From NCBI GenBank assembly GCA_031269465.1, contig JAISZB010000177.1, positions 1-39,725 on the forward strand: a DNA stretch of 39,725 bases, read 5' to 3'. The position numbers were made by a program, and so were the translations under genes. Positions 25,225-33,164 of this stretch are shown in pieces. Every line of letters starts with the position of its first letter. Within the stretch, counting starts at the first letter, position 1. Below the pieces are notes generated by a model, which did no database searches, was not told the origin of the DNA, and saw only the letters and a program-made list of their open reading frames with translations. The DNA is from Clostridiales bacterium (lineage in GTDB: Bacteria; Bacillota; Clostridia; Lachnospirales; WQUN01).

Positions 25225-26364
25225 TCAGAAAATCTCAAATGCCTTTCCTGCCAGGCGCAACACAGCCTCGATGAAGAAGTAATCCCCGTAAATTATAGGC
25301 GCTCTCGCATCCAAGCTGCTTGAGTGGTATGCGCCCGCAGCGGATCCAATAATTGCGTCTTGAGAGGGATCCCAGTTGGCAAAGGACTTTTCGCAAGCTT
25401 GAAGCGTTTTCAGAGCCGAAACCAGGTAGAGATTCTTCTCGAGTTCCGGAACGAGCTCAGCCAGTTCAAGCAAGCCGCAAGCGGCGATCGCGGCGGCGGA
25501 TGAGTCATGCGCAACGGGTTCTTCGGGAGCGCGGAAATCAACAATGGGAAGCCAGTTTGATATCGCGAGGTTGGATATGAAGTAATGCGCCACCCTTTTA
25601 GAGGCGTCAAGATGGGCGGCCTCCCCGGTGCGCCGCGCGGTCAGGGCGAAGCCGTAAAGCGCCCAGGCCTGTCCTCTGCTCCAGCTGGAGCCGCTGGCGT
25701 ATCCCTGCCCGCCGGGGTTGTCTAGAAACTCTCCGGTCTCGGGATTCACAACGACAATGTGGTTGCTGCTTCCATCAGGCCTTAAAACTATTCTGGCGCA
25801 TGTATCTGCATGGATCTCAGCTATCTGGCGAAACCGCGGATCACCCGTTTCCTCCGACGCCCAAAACAGCAGTTGGATATTCATCATGCAGTCCACTATC
25901 AACCAGCCTATATTCTCGCCATTCCAAGCGCGGATGTATTTCCCTCCCGGGTTGAAGCGGCCTGCCAGCAAGGTTGCCGCGTGAAGCCCGCGATTCAGGG
26001 ATTCTTTGCTTCCTGTAAGGCGATAGTCGGCAACTGCGGAGTGCAGCCACATGAAACCGACATCATGGTGCAGGTGCTCAAAGCCATTCAAGGCCTCATC
26101 GAGGCGAAGCTCTACTCCGATCGCCGTTTCCTTGTAGATCTCCTCGCGGGTGGCGTTGTACATCTGCCAAAGCATGCCCGGCCAAAATCCGTTCGTCCAC
26201 CAATAGATTCCTTCAGGTCCGTCAAGATCATGATATTTTCCGTCCCTGGGCACGAAGGGGATGTTTGTCCCGACGCGCTTGCACTCGGCTAGCATTTTGA
26301 CTTTAATCTTCTCAAATGTCTCCGCCGCCCAGACGGCGTCTTCCCTCTTCAAATTATAGGCCAT
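25225..26364 (-). CDS. GH88 unsaturated glucuronyl/galacturonyl hydrolase
   Basis: A 379-residue (alpha/alpha)6-barrel enzyme that removes the unsaturated uronic acid left at chain ends by polysaccharide lyases, through hydration of the C4-C5 double bond. Candidate catalytic acids are Asp101 in HHDVGFM and Asp158 in IVDCMMN, spaced as in known GH88 enzymes. Aromatic sites IYWWTNGFWPGMLW (about 53-66) and SSWSRGQAWALYGF (about 225-238) are typical. There is no signal peptide, so it acts on imported oligosaccharides. GGAGGG precedes the start. It is the last gene of the operon; its product feeds KduI. The glucuronyl versus galacturonyl preference is not readable; the GH105 family is the main alternative. 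Confidence 0.85.
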   Translation of the reverse strand: MAYNLKREDAVWAAETFEKIKVKMLAECKRVGTNIPFVPRDGKYHDLDGPEGIYWWTNGFWPGMLWQMYNATREEIYKETAIGVELRLDEALNGFEHLHHDVGFMWLHSAVADYRLTGSKESLNRGLHAATLLAGRFNPGGKYIRAWNGENIGWLIVDCMMNIQLLFWASEETGDPRFRQIAEIHADTCARIVLRPDGSSNHIVVVNPETGEFLDNPGGQGYASGSSWSRGQAWALYGFALTARRTGEAAHLDASKRVAHYFISNLAISNWLPIVDFRAPEEPVAHDSSAAAIAACGLLELAELVPELEKNLYLVSALKTLQACEKSFANWDPSQDAIIGSAAGAYHSSSLDARAPIIYGDYFFIEAVLRLAGKAFEIF

Positions 26365-26416
26365 TAGAAACCCTCCACTAAAGTCGGCTTAGATATGCAG
26401 AACAGCATATGAATCG

Positions 26417-27208
26417 TCAAGGTTGCTTGCCGATGTACGCCAAAATCCCTCCGTCTACATAAAGGACTTGTCCGTTTACAAAATCGCTGGCGCTAGACGC
26501 TAGGAAAACAGCGGGGCCTTTCAGGTCGTCAGCAACGCCCCACCTGGCTGCGGGAGTTTTGCTGATGATGAACTTGTCGAACGGATGTCGAGAGCCGTCT
26601 TTTTGAATTTCCCGAAGGGGCGCGGTCTGGGGTGTTTCGATGTAGCCCGGGCCTATGCCGTTGCACTGGATGTTGAAGGCGCCGTATTCACTGGCAATGT
26701 TTTTTGTAAGCATCTTCAAGCCCCCTTTAGCGGCGGCGTAAGCGCTTACAGTCTCGCGTCCCAGTTCGCTCATCATTGAGCAGATGTTTATGATCTTGCC
26801 GCCTCCTCGCTTAATCATTGAAGGTATGACCGCTTTGGAGACTATAAAGGGAGCGTTCAAATCCACATCTATGACTTTTCGGAAGTCTGCGGCGCTCATT
26901 TCAGTCATGGGAACGCGCATTATGATGCCTGCGTTGTTGACCAGAACGTCAACCGCTCCAACTTCCCTTTCAATTGCTGCTATAAAATCGTAAACCGCAG
27001 CCTCGTCAGTTACATCGCATACGTATCCATGCGCATTGACGCCGAATGCCTTGTAAGCTTCTAAGCCTTTGTCGACCAGGCTTTGATTGATGTCGTTGAA
27101 AACAATGACGGATCCGGCCTCTGCAAGAGCTGAGGCTATAGAGAAGCCTATGCCGTATGAAGCTCCTGTTACCAGCGAGACTTTGCCTTCAAGAGAAAAT
27201 GGGGAACT
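26417..27208 (-). CDS. Short-chain dehydrogenase, KduD/gluconate 5-dehydrogenase type
   Basis: The coding frame begins at the ATG occupying 27209-27211. The product is a 264-residue Rossmann-fold oxidoreductase with nucleotide motif TGASYGIG near residue 15, NNAG near 90, and catalytic Ser (ICSMMSELG) and Tyr-x-x-x-Lys (YAAAK) near 144-162. The ending DFVNGQVLYVDGG is standard. Sequence character is closest to gluconate 5-dehydrogenase/KduD enzymes. In this context (with KduI and GH88) the likely reaction is reduction of 3-deoxy-D-glycero-2,5-hexodiulosonate to 2-keto-3-deoxygluconate. TAGGAGGC precedes the start; a longer upstream frame is rejected. It lies 47 bp after the discoidin-like gene and 52 bp before GH88. 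Confidence 0.85.
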   Translation of the reverse strand, partial: SSPFSLEGKVSLVTGASYGIGFSIASALAEAGSVIVFNDINQSLVDKGLEAYKAFGVNAHGYVCDVTDEAAVYDFIAAIEREVGAVDVLVNNAGIIMRVPMTEMSAADFRKVIDVDLNAPFIVSKAVIPSMIKRGGGKIINICSMMSELGRETVSAYAAAKGGLKMLTKNIASEYGAFNIQCNGIGPGYIETPQTAPLREIQKDGSRHPFDKFIISKTPAARWGVADDLKGPAVFLASSASDFVNGQVLYVDGGILAYIGKQP

Positions 27209-27258
27209 CATAAAATGCCTCCTATTGAAAAATCGACTTAATCTCGAGCAAAAGCAAG

Positions 27259-28044
27259 CTAAGCATGGGCGCTGCCCCAGCATTCAAGCTGTACAAGGGC
27301 TGGAAACGGAGAAGGATCCGTTTCATCTTTTATCATGCCGCTCATTTTCACCCATGAAACATCTCTAGGCTGGATGTCAAATATTTGAGGAGCTCCGGTT
27401 TTGCGAAATTCAAGCGCAAGGCTTGAGTTGTCGGAAAAGCTTAGCTCCGCAGACTTCCACCAGTTGTCATGGGGAAAGTCCGCCCGCAAGGTTGCAACCA
27501 GCTTAACTATTGTAACAATCCTTCCAAACTCAATTTTTATCATAGCGTCGTCCCGCTGGTTTATTCCCCAGGATTCATAAGGCCACGCTCCGTGCCCTGA
27601 GCTTGCTATATTCCCGTCTATGGCATTTCTCGCCGCAAACGCAGCTTCGCCGCGCGTCTCCACATTGGCGGAGGCGTGTGGGAAGTATGATGAGTTTGAG
27701 TGGTGATCCAAGGGGTTGAAGGCCAGGTTGCGGTATGCTTCTATTTCTTTCGCTGAAGCCGGCCTGGCGGAGAGGATATGGGATGTTCCGGCGAAATTCT
27801 TCGGGGAGAAGCAGATTTTTTTCTCCCCGAATGGAATGGGGAATAAAAATCGCTGCTTAAGGAATCCGAAAACCGGAGCGATGCTGTCTTCCAGCTGAGA
27901 CACCACATAGCCTTGCTCGTCGGAGCGCAGGGTGATATAGTCCCCCTCCTCGTAGCTTCGGGAAAAAGCGAGGAACGGGAAGCAGCCTGAACTTTGGGCC
28001 TTTACGTCTCCCTGCGAGCCGTTGACTGTTATTGTAATATTCAT
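27259..28044 (-). CDS. Discoidin-like (F5/8 C-type) protein of the uronate operon
   Basis: A 261-residue soluble protein without signal peptide. The first about 110 residues form a beta-rich part (MNITITVNGSQGDV, EEGDYITLRSDEQG). The second half (about 115-255) reads like a discoidin/CBM32-type jelly roll: NVETRGEAAFAARNAIDGN, WGINQRDDAMIKIEFGR, then WKSAELSFSD and WVKMSGM. Such domains bind sugars, but an intracellular one within a uronate operon is unusual; it may be an accessory or sugar-sensing protein, or an uncharacterised lyase-like enzyme. No ribosome site is visible, and a perfect hairpin sits six bases upstream of the start. I infer only operon membership with confidence. Confidence 0.6.
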   Translation of the reverse strand: MNITITVNGSQGDVKAQSSGCFPFLAFSRSYEEGDYITLRSDEQGYVVSQLEDSIAPVFGFLKQRFLFPIPFGEKKICFSPKNFAGTSHILSARPASAKEIEAYRNLAFNPLDHHSNSSYFPHASANVETRGEAAFAARNAIDGNIASSGHGAWPYESWGINQRDDAMIKIEFGRIVTIVKLVATLRADFPHDNWWKSAELSFSDNSSLALEFRKTGAPQIFDIQPRDVSWVKMSGMIKDETDPSPFPALVQLECWGSAHA

Positions 28045-28050
28045 TGAACG

Positions 28051-28082
28051 CGCGGCAATTCAGCTTGCGGGGAATTGCCGCG
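28051..28082 (-). promoter_or_regulatory. Hairpin at the translation start of the discoidin-like gene
   Basis: CGCGGCAATTC and GAATTGCCGCG form a perfect 11-bp stem around a 10-base loop, ending six bases from the start codon and occupying the place where a Shine-Dalgarno site would be. Confidence 0.55.
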
Positions 28083-28120
28083 TCTCTCCCTTCTGGCTCT
28101 AAAATCGGGCATTGGCTGAA

Positions 28121-28256
28121 TATACTGATTTGCACCCCAAATCTCCGATTAGTCCGGATTATACAATTAGTGCGAAATGTGGATATAGTCATTTCGCACC
28201 CTTCTATGGATAATCAGAACTCAAAATCGGTGCGTTTGGCTGCAAAATCTCAATAG
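28121..28256. repeat. Palindromic MITE-like repeat inside the operon
   Basis: The left end TATACTGATTTGCA and right end CTGCAAAATCTCAATAG are worn on one side. Arms are TAGTCCGGATTATAC and GGATAATCAGAACTC. The centre holds a perfect 10-bp hairpin GTGCGAAATG / CATTTCGCAC (28170-28199). It lies between kduI and the discoidin-like gene. Confidence 0.75.
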
Positions 28257-28266
28257 CGGCTCCAGC

Positions 28267-29109
28267 CTATCTAAGCTTTGATGCCGCGACGGTATCCATG
28301 TCGTCGAATGCCTGGTTTTCCCCTCCCATAGCCCATATGAATGAGTAGCTGGATGTGCCGCAGCCGGAGTGTATGGACCAGCTGGGAGATATGACGGCGT
28401 CTTCGCTTCTCATTACTATATGCCTTGTTTCTCCGGGTTCGCCCATGAGATGGAATACGACATTCTCTCCAGGGATGTCAAAGTATGTGTAGATCTCCAT
28501 GCGCCTTTCGTGCGTATGAACTGGCATGGTGTTCCAGACGCTGCCTGACTCAAGGATTGTAAGCCCCATGGATAGCTGGCATGTTGGAAGCACGTCGGGG
28601 TGTATGAACTGGTTTATTACGCGCTTGTTGGATGTTTCAGCAGATCCCAAGGGCTTTTTTGCAGCGTCCGCCAAGGTGAGAAGCCTGGTTTCGAACTTTT
28701 TGTGGGCGGGGGCGGAAACTCCGTAGAATTTAGCCGGATTTTCCGGACTGTCGCTTGAAAACAACACTTGCCTCGCTCCTTGGGCGATGTATATGCAGTC
28801 CTTGTTTCCTAGCTTGTACAAGACGCCGTCCACTGAAGCGGCCCCAGATCCTCCGATGTTGAAGAAGCCGGCTTCTCTGCGCTCAAGGAAAAAGCTTGTG
28901 CCGAAGTTCGCCCAGATGTCAATGCCCTTGTCAATGGAGACAGTCTCGTCTACTGGCATTAGCCCCAAAACTACCATGCGGTCAACATGAGAATAGAAAG
29001 AGGCGACCTCGTTTGGCCTGTACAACCCGCTAATGAGAAATTCATCTCTCAGCTCTTTCGTCGCATACCTTTTTACGTCGCGCTGATTCGCGCTGTACCT
29101 GATTTCCAT
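28267..29109 (-). CDS. kduI: 5-dehydro-4-deoxy-D-glucuronate isomerase
   Basis: A 280-residue cupin enzyme that isomerises 4-deoxy-L-threo-5-hexosulose uronate to 3-deoxy-D-glycero-2,5-hexodiulosonate in the breakdown of unsaturated uronates. Metal ligands of the family are visible: His198, His200 and Glu205 in the segment VHTHERRMEIY, and His247 in IHSGCG. Length equals the E. coli enzyme. TAGGAGG lies five bases before ATG. A strong GC hairpin stands just before this site. It is cytoplasmic. Neighbours supply its substrate (GH88) and use its product (KduD-like). Confidence 0.93.
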   Translation of the reverse strand: MEIRYSANQRDVKRYATKELRDEFLISGLYRPNEVASFYSHVDRMVVLGLMPVDETVSIDKGIDIWANFGTSFFLERREAGFFNIGGSGAASVDGVLYKLGNKDCIYIAQGARQVLFSSDSPENPAKFYGVSAPAHKKFETRLLTLADAAKKPLGSAETSNKRVINQFIHPDVLPTCQLSMGLTILESGSVWNTMPVHTHERRMEIYTYFDIPGENVVFHLMGEPGETRHIVMRSEDAVISPSWSIHSGCGTSSYSFIWAMGGENQAFDDMDTVAASKLR

Positions 29110-29127
29110 AAAAACCTCCTAAGAATA

Positions 29128-29146
29128 GCCCCGGCGGCGCCGGGGC
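29128..29146. promoter_or_regulatory. GC-rich hairpin before kduI
   Basis: GCCCCGG/CCGGGGC form a 7-bp stem followed by GTTTTT on the plus strand, so it has terminator shape in that direction. On the minus strand it lies in the kduI leader about 10 bases before the ribosome site, where it could attenuate read-through from the esterase gene. Confidence 0.4.
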
Positions 29147-29163
29147 GTTTTTGACCTTGGATG

Positions 29164-29261
29164 CATGCTGATTTTAATATGGAGGCTCCTATTTTGGAGC
29201 TTGCCAACGCAGCGTGAAAAGTCAACTCCAAAATGGCCGCAGTTGACTGCAAATCGGCATG
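29164..29261. repeat. Short-form palindromic repeat inside the operon
   Basis: The ends CATGCTGATTTTAATATGGA and GACTGCAAATCGGCATGA enclose CTATTTTGGAGCTTGCC and GTCAACTCCAAAATGG. The interior is reduced as in the copy at 14150. It lies between the esterase stop and kduI. Confidence 0.65.
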
Positions 29262-29270
29262 AATCCGGAT

Positions 29271-30458
29271 TTAAGACTCCGCTTCCGGCATTCTCCATGG
29301 AATTTTGCCGTCAAGTATCCATTTGTCCGCGCCGCCGGTTTTGCATGAAAGGGCGACATCTTTGGATAGAAGCTTGGAATCGCAGAAATCGAGAACTGCA
29401 TTCCAGTCGGCAGAGTTAAAATCATGTCCGCCTTCGCGAAAGAAGATGGCATTGCTGCCGCTTGCGCCAAGGAAGGCGTAGACCGGCTCAGCCGCTGCCC
29501 AAGACAACTGGGTGCCGTAAGGGTTGGCCCACGCGTCATCCAGCCCGTCTGTCGTGATTAGCGGCCTTGGCGATATCAGAGCCCGGATGAAGTGAAGATC
29601 AAATGGAAGCAGGCGCTCACTGTACGCAGCAGATTCTATCTCATGATTGCCGTATGTGGCGCAAATATCGGAAAACCAGTACCAAAACCTGTCAGATCTT
29701 GTCATGGCGCCCAGACTTTCGCAAATATCCGAGCCGAGACCCATCCTGCCGCCCATGAAGCGGAAGCTTCCAGCTCCGCCGCAACCGGAGCCGGCTGCCG
29801 CGCACAAAGCGAAACGCTCGTCGTAGGCGGCGCTTCGCAGGGCAACCTTTCCGCCGCGAGAAAATCCCGTTGAAATGAGCTTTTCGGGATCGGCATAGCC
29901 TGTTCCGACAAGATAGTCCGCAAGGCGGCTCTGGCCCCAAGCCCACATCGCGATAGCCCGCCAATTGAACCCAGGATAGGCCTTGGCGCATTGGCATTGA
30001 GAAATTGAGTTTTTAGATCCCATGTCATCAGGAGCCAGCTGATTCCTGTTGAACATGGCTATGACATAGTTTCTTACCGCAACAGCTTCTTCTTCGATGG
30101 GGCAGGGATGCATCTCGGGAAATTGGTTCCAGACAAAGGCCGGAAATAAGCCCGGCTTTGCGGGGCGCGTTATAACAGCTTCAAATGAAATTAAGCCTTC
30201 CGGACCGCAGGTTATAAGTACGGTTTCCCGGATGGCGCGTCCTCCGTAAACAGGCTCGCTCTTAATGGTGTCGCCCTTGACGCGGCAGGAGTCGTCAGGC
30301 GCGTCGCCGTACAGGTAATGAGAAAGCATAGACTTTAGGTAATGACGATGCTCGGGCCATTCCGAAGGGAAGCGGATGCGCGATGAATCGCTTTTCAGGA
30401 AGGGATCCGGCAGGGCGTCCTGCCTTTCAGATTGCTCTTTCGCTGGAAAAAAGGACAT
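29271..30458 (-). CDS. CE15-like glucuronoyl esterase family hydrolase
   Basis: A 395-residue alpha/beta hydrolase. The nucleophile motif is STGFSRGGKVAL with Ser near residue 196, matching the G-x-S-R-x-G-K motif of carbohydrate esterase family 15. The catalytic His is probably in EGGHDFN near 345, and ISPRPLITTDGLDDAWANPYG is a typical preceding segment. CE15 enzymes cleave ester links of glucuronic acid; other acetyl-xylan-esterase-like roles are possible. The start MSFFPAKEQ is chosen because AGGAGG precedes it; a longer frame upstream would give a false lipoprotein-like start built from repeat sequence. No export signal is visible. First gene of the uronate operon. Confidence 0.75.
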   Translation of the reverse strand: MSFFPAKEQSERQDALPDPFLKSDSSRIRFPSEWPEHRHYLKSMLSHYLYGDAPDDSCRVKGDTIKSEPVYGGRAIRETVLITCGPEGLISFEAVITRPAKPGLFPAFVWNQFPEMHPCPIEEEAVAVRNYVIAMFNRNQLAPDDMGSKNSISQCQCAKAYPGFNWRAIAMWAWGQSRLADYLVGTGYADPEKLISTGFSRGGKVALRSAAYDERFALCAAAGSGCGGAGSFRFMGGRMGLGSDICESLGAMTRSDRFWYWFSDICATYGNHEIESAAYSERLLPFDLHFIRALISPRPLITTDGLDDAWANPYGTQLSWAAAEPVYAFLGASGSNAIFFREGGHDFNSADWNAVLDFCDSKLLSKDVALSCKTGGADKWILDGKIPWRMPEAES

Positions 30459-30499
30459 GATTTTGCATCCTCCTGAGAATAAGGCGCAAGTTATGACGG

Positions 30500-30665
30500 C
30501 CGCAGTCAAATGAGCCGATTTTGGAGCTTGATTATACCCGGATTTGAACTCAAATGCACTTATTTTGAAGCTTGAATATCCACTGGCGCTGGTATTCTTA
30601 AATGCATGATTTCAGCGCTCTCAAGGTGCGAAACGCCGATTTCGGCATTTCGCGCTCGCTGCAAA
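30500..30665. repeat. Palindromic repeats upstream of the uronate operon
   Basis: Left-arm fragments GATTTTGGAGCTTGATTAT and TATTTTGAAGCTTGAATATC are followed by GTATTCTTAAATGCATG and a central hairpin GCGAAACGCCGA / TCGGCATTTCGC (30628-30653). At least two copies have been merged. The operon promoter is probably within or next to this block; I could not identify it. Confidence 0.6.
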
Positions 30666-30798
30666 AGAGTGAACAAAATCTTGCGTTAAGCCTAAAAATA
30701 TTATACCACTAAACAGCGGATTTTCAATATGAATACTTGGCAAGAAGCACTGCTGCGCGGAGATATTCTCGTCTCACCCTCTAAAAAGAGCCTTAAGC

Positions 30799-30918
30799 TA
30801 TACCGCTTTGCAGTCAAATGCACCGATTTTGACGCCTGACTGTCCACTGAGTGCGAAATGACTATCACCCTTGGCGGTGAAGCGCAGCGTCATAGGGGTT
30901 TATATGAAAAGCAGTATA
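30799..30918. repeat. Chimeric repeat: first-type left half, second-type right half
   Basis: The left end TATACCGCTTTGCAG and GAGTGCGAAATGACTAT are of the first type. The right half CACCCTTGGCGGTGAAGCGC, then TATGAAAAGCAGTATA, is of the second type also seen at 21500 and 35140. Ends are complete. Confidence 0.7.
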
Positions 30919-31027
30919 AATTGTCGGCTTCAGATGAAAATCAGCACAGACAGGATTGACAAAAAAGAATTATATTGATGAGCGGAGGTTCCGATTTTGC
31001 GGTTGATTGCATGTCGATTTCTAATTG

Positions 31028-31137
31028 ACTTTTTAGAGCTTGATTATACAGCGAGTGCGAAATGCCGATATCTAATTTCACGCTGCTCAATGGATAATCA
31101 AGCTCTAAAAGAGGATCATTGGATGAAAAACGGTATA
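31028..31137. repeat. Palindromic repeat with compensated arms
   Basis: The arms TTTTAGAGCTTGATTAT (31031-31047) and ATAATCAAGCTCTAAAA (31094-31110) are perfectly complementary and differ from the common version by one compensated base pair (A-T for G-C). The centre is AGCGAGTGCGAAATGCCGAT. The right end is ATGAAAAACGGTATA. Confidence 0.8.
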
Positions 31138-31239
31138 TGAAAATAAGTATGCAATGAGAAACTGGATAATCATGCTCCCGATCCATTGCATGCGCGAATC
31201 AGCATATTTCGTCGTTTTCAAGTTTAAGGCTGCCGACTT

Positions 31240-31362
31240 ACACTCAATGGTTCAGATTTTAAGGTCGGATTATACAAATAGTGCGAAATGCCTATATCAA
31301 TCGCACCTTAAAACTGGATGATCCGACCTCATAATCGTTGCATTTGGTTGCAAATCAGCATA
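31240..31362. repeat. Palindromic repeat, AGGTCGGAT-arm subtype
   Basis: The arms AAGGTCGGATTATAC and GGATGATCCGACCTC enclose a 6-bp hairpin GTGCGA / TCGCAC (31281-31306). The right end is TTGCAAATCAGCATA. It abuts the 3' end of pgi. Confidence 0.75.
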
Positions 31363-32763
31363 CTAAATGATGTAAGCGTCCTTTTTGGCGGGGCGCCTGT
31401 CAAGCTCAGCTTTCTTCTCTTCGTATCCTGGCCTGCCAAACATGGCGTATGTGGCGTTTTTGCCCTCTTCCACGCCGGGCTGGTCAAATGCGTTTATGTG
31501 CAGGAGTTCGCCTGAAAATCCTGTGGCGACCTCGAAAAAGAACAGCAGCTGTCCGAGGGTGAATTCATTCACCGCTGGCAGGGTAATCATCATATTGGGC
31601 TTGCCGGAGACTAAAAGGGCGTATTCCGTCGCCATCATTTCCGTCTCAATAAGCTTATTCTGAGTTATTCCCCCGAGGAAGCCGAGGCTTGGCATGTCAG
31701 AGTAGAGCTTGGGGATGGTTACGGTCTTTCGGAACTCCTCTACGCCAATAAGCACGACTATCTTATCGTACGGGCCTTCGGTGTAGAGCTGCACCTGAGA
31801 ATGCTGATCGGTGACTCCCAAGGCCTTTACCGGCGTCTGTCCGACATTTACCACTTTTCCATCCAAATCGTACTTCTTGCCCAAGGATTCAGCCCAGAGC
31901 TGAGCGTACCAGTCCGCGATGTACTTGAGGGAGTCGGCGTACGGCATCATGACCGATATATTAAGCCCTTTCTTGAAGCCTAGATAGTTAAGCGCCGCAT
32001 ACATGTACGCAGGATTCTTTTCAAGCTCGTCGACTGAACAAAGCTCGTCCATATAAGCCGCGCCCTTTAATAGCTCTTTGATGTCGACTCCGCAGAAGGC
32101 GGCGGGAAGAAGGCCAACCGGGGTAAGCTCGGAGAATCGCCCGCCTACTAGGCTTGGCACTATAAAGGTTTTGTAGCCTTCTTCCTTGGCTATTTTAATC
32201 AGGTTTCCCTTTTCCTTGTCTGTAGTGCAGACAATGCGGCTTTTAGCCTGAGCGCCGATCTTTTTTTCCAAATAGTCTTTGATGTACATGAACTGCGACA
32301 TTGTTTCCGATGTGCTTCCGGATTTGGAGATCACATTGAAGAGGCATTTTGTCGGATCAATGATATCGAACAAGTACGGGAGCCTTTCAGGATCTACATT
32401 GTCGGCTACATAGAGCTTTGGATATCCGCCCCGGGCTTGCCGCGGCAATTCGTTGTAGAACGGATGGTTTATGGCCTGCTGCACTGCGGCCGGACCCAGA
32501 GCTGACCCGCCTATGCCTAGAACGACGAATGCTTCGATGCCGTCTTTGACTTCATTGACATAGGATATTATTTCATCTACCGTTTCGTCTTGGTTGTAGG
32601 GCAGGTTGCGCCACGCCATCTTGGTGTCGCGCTTGGATTTCATGGCGGAAACGGCATCTGCGACCTTGTCTTTGATGCCATCGATCTCCTCTTTGGAAAT
32701 GCCGTGGCTTCCAATGAATTCAGACATAACGTTGTTGTAGTCCAGAGTGATTTTCTCTTTCAT
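31363..32763 (-). CDS. pgi: Glucose-6-phosphate isomerase
   Basis: A 466-residue cytoplasmic enzyme that interconverts glucose 6-phosphate and fructose 6-phosphate in glycolysis. Family features are VLGIGGSALGP near residue 70, the phosphate-binding loop SKSGSTSET near 148, VGGRFSELTPVG near 206 with the conserved Arg, and the C-terminal segment HINAFDQPGVEEGK with the catalytic Lys region. AAAGGGGAGCACAT precedes the chosen ATG; an 11-codon upstream extension is rejected. It is monocistronic, on the same strand as the uronate operon. Length (about 450) is typical of Bacillota rather than the long proteobacterial form. Confidence 0.95.
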   Translation of the reverse strand: MKEKITLDYNNVMSEFIGSHGISKEEIDGIKDKVADAVSAMKSKRDTKMAWRNLPYNQDETVDEIISYVNEVKDGIEAFVVLGIGGSALGPAAVQQAINHPFYNELPRQARGGYPKLYVADNVDPERLPYLFDIIDPTKCLFNVISKSGSTSETMSQFMYIKDYLEKKIGAQAKSRIVCTTDKEKGNLIKIAKEEGYKTFIVPSLVGGRFSELTPVGLLPAAFCGVDIKELLKGAAYMDELCSVDELEKNPAYMYAALNYLGFKKGLNISVMMPYADSLKYIADWYAQLWAESLGKKYDLDGKVVNVGQTPVKALGVTDQHSQVQLYTEGPYDKIVVLIGVEEFRKTVTIPKLYSDMPSLGFLGGITQNKLIETEMMATEYALLVSGKPNMMITLPAVNEFTLGQLLFFFEVATGFSGELLHINAFDQPGVEEGKNATYAMFGRPGYEEKKAELDRRPAKKDAYII

Positions 32764-32830
32764 ATATGTGCTCCCCTTTCTCTTAGGACGCGTCAACGCA
32801 TCCTTGCAGCGCTAAGCATTAATGTTTGCG

Positions 32831-32916
32831 AGACGAGGAAAAATAAATGTCGGTTTAGGGAAATCCGGCTTTGTTAAGACCTCCTGCAATCCATGACCAT
32901 TTATTTTTCAGAGCGT
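32831..32916. other. Extended inverted repeat upstream of pgi
   Basis: AAAAATAAATG (32839-32849) is exactly complementary to CATTTATTTTT (32898-32908), and outer AGACG / CGTCT also pair. The 48-base interior has no gene. It could be a pair of terminator-like sequences, an operator or the ends of a small element. The rest of 32917-33040 shows nothing recognisable. Confidence 0.4.
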
Positions 32917-33044
32917 CTAGAAAGCGGCGAAAACAGTGCGGGCATAAAGGATTCTTAGAGGGAGGGAAATCTGAATCCAAACTGCCGGATTATTCTCGCC
33001 GCTGCATAATTTCAGGGAATAATGAAATGAAAGCTGACGCAAAT

Positions 33045-33071
33045 CGCTTGCGATCCTGTTGAGCGCAAGCG
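33045..33071 (-). terminator. Possible terminator of the deacetylase gene
   Basis: CGCTTGCG and CGCAAGCG form an 8-bp stem about 95 bp past the stop codon. No T-run follows, so it is uncertain. Confidence 0.3.
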
Positions 33072-33164
33072 GTTGCCGCAGGCTCTTCATAATCCCTTGA
33101 AGTCTGAAGGAATTGAAGCTGGAGCAATTCATAGCAGCCGCGTTGGTGAAAACCGGAAGAACCC

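Noticed and set aside
30459..30509. Lipoprotein signal peptide on the CE15-like esterase
   Set aside because: The LFSGGC-like stretch is encoded upstream of a strong ribosome site and arises from repeat-derived sequence; the start at 30458 is better.
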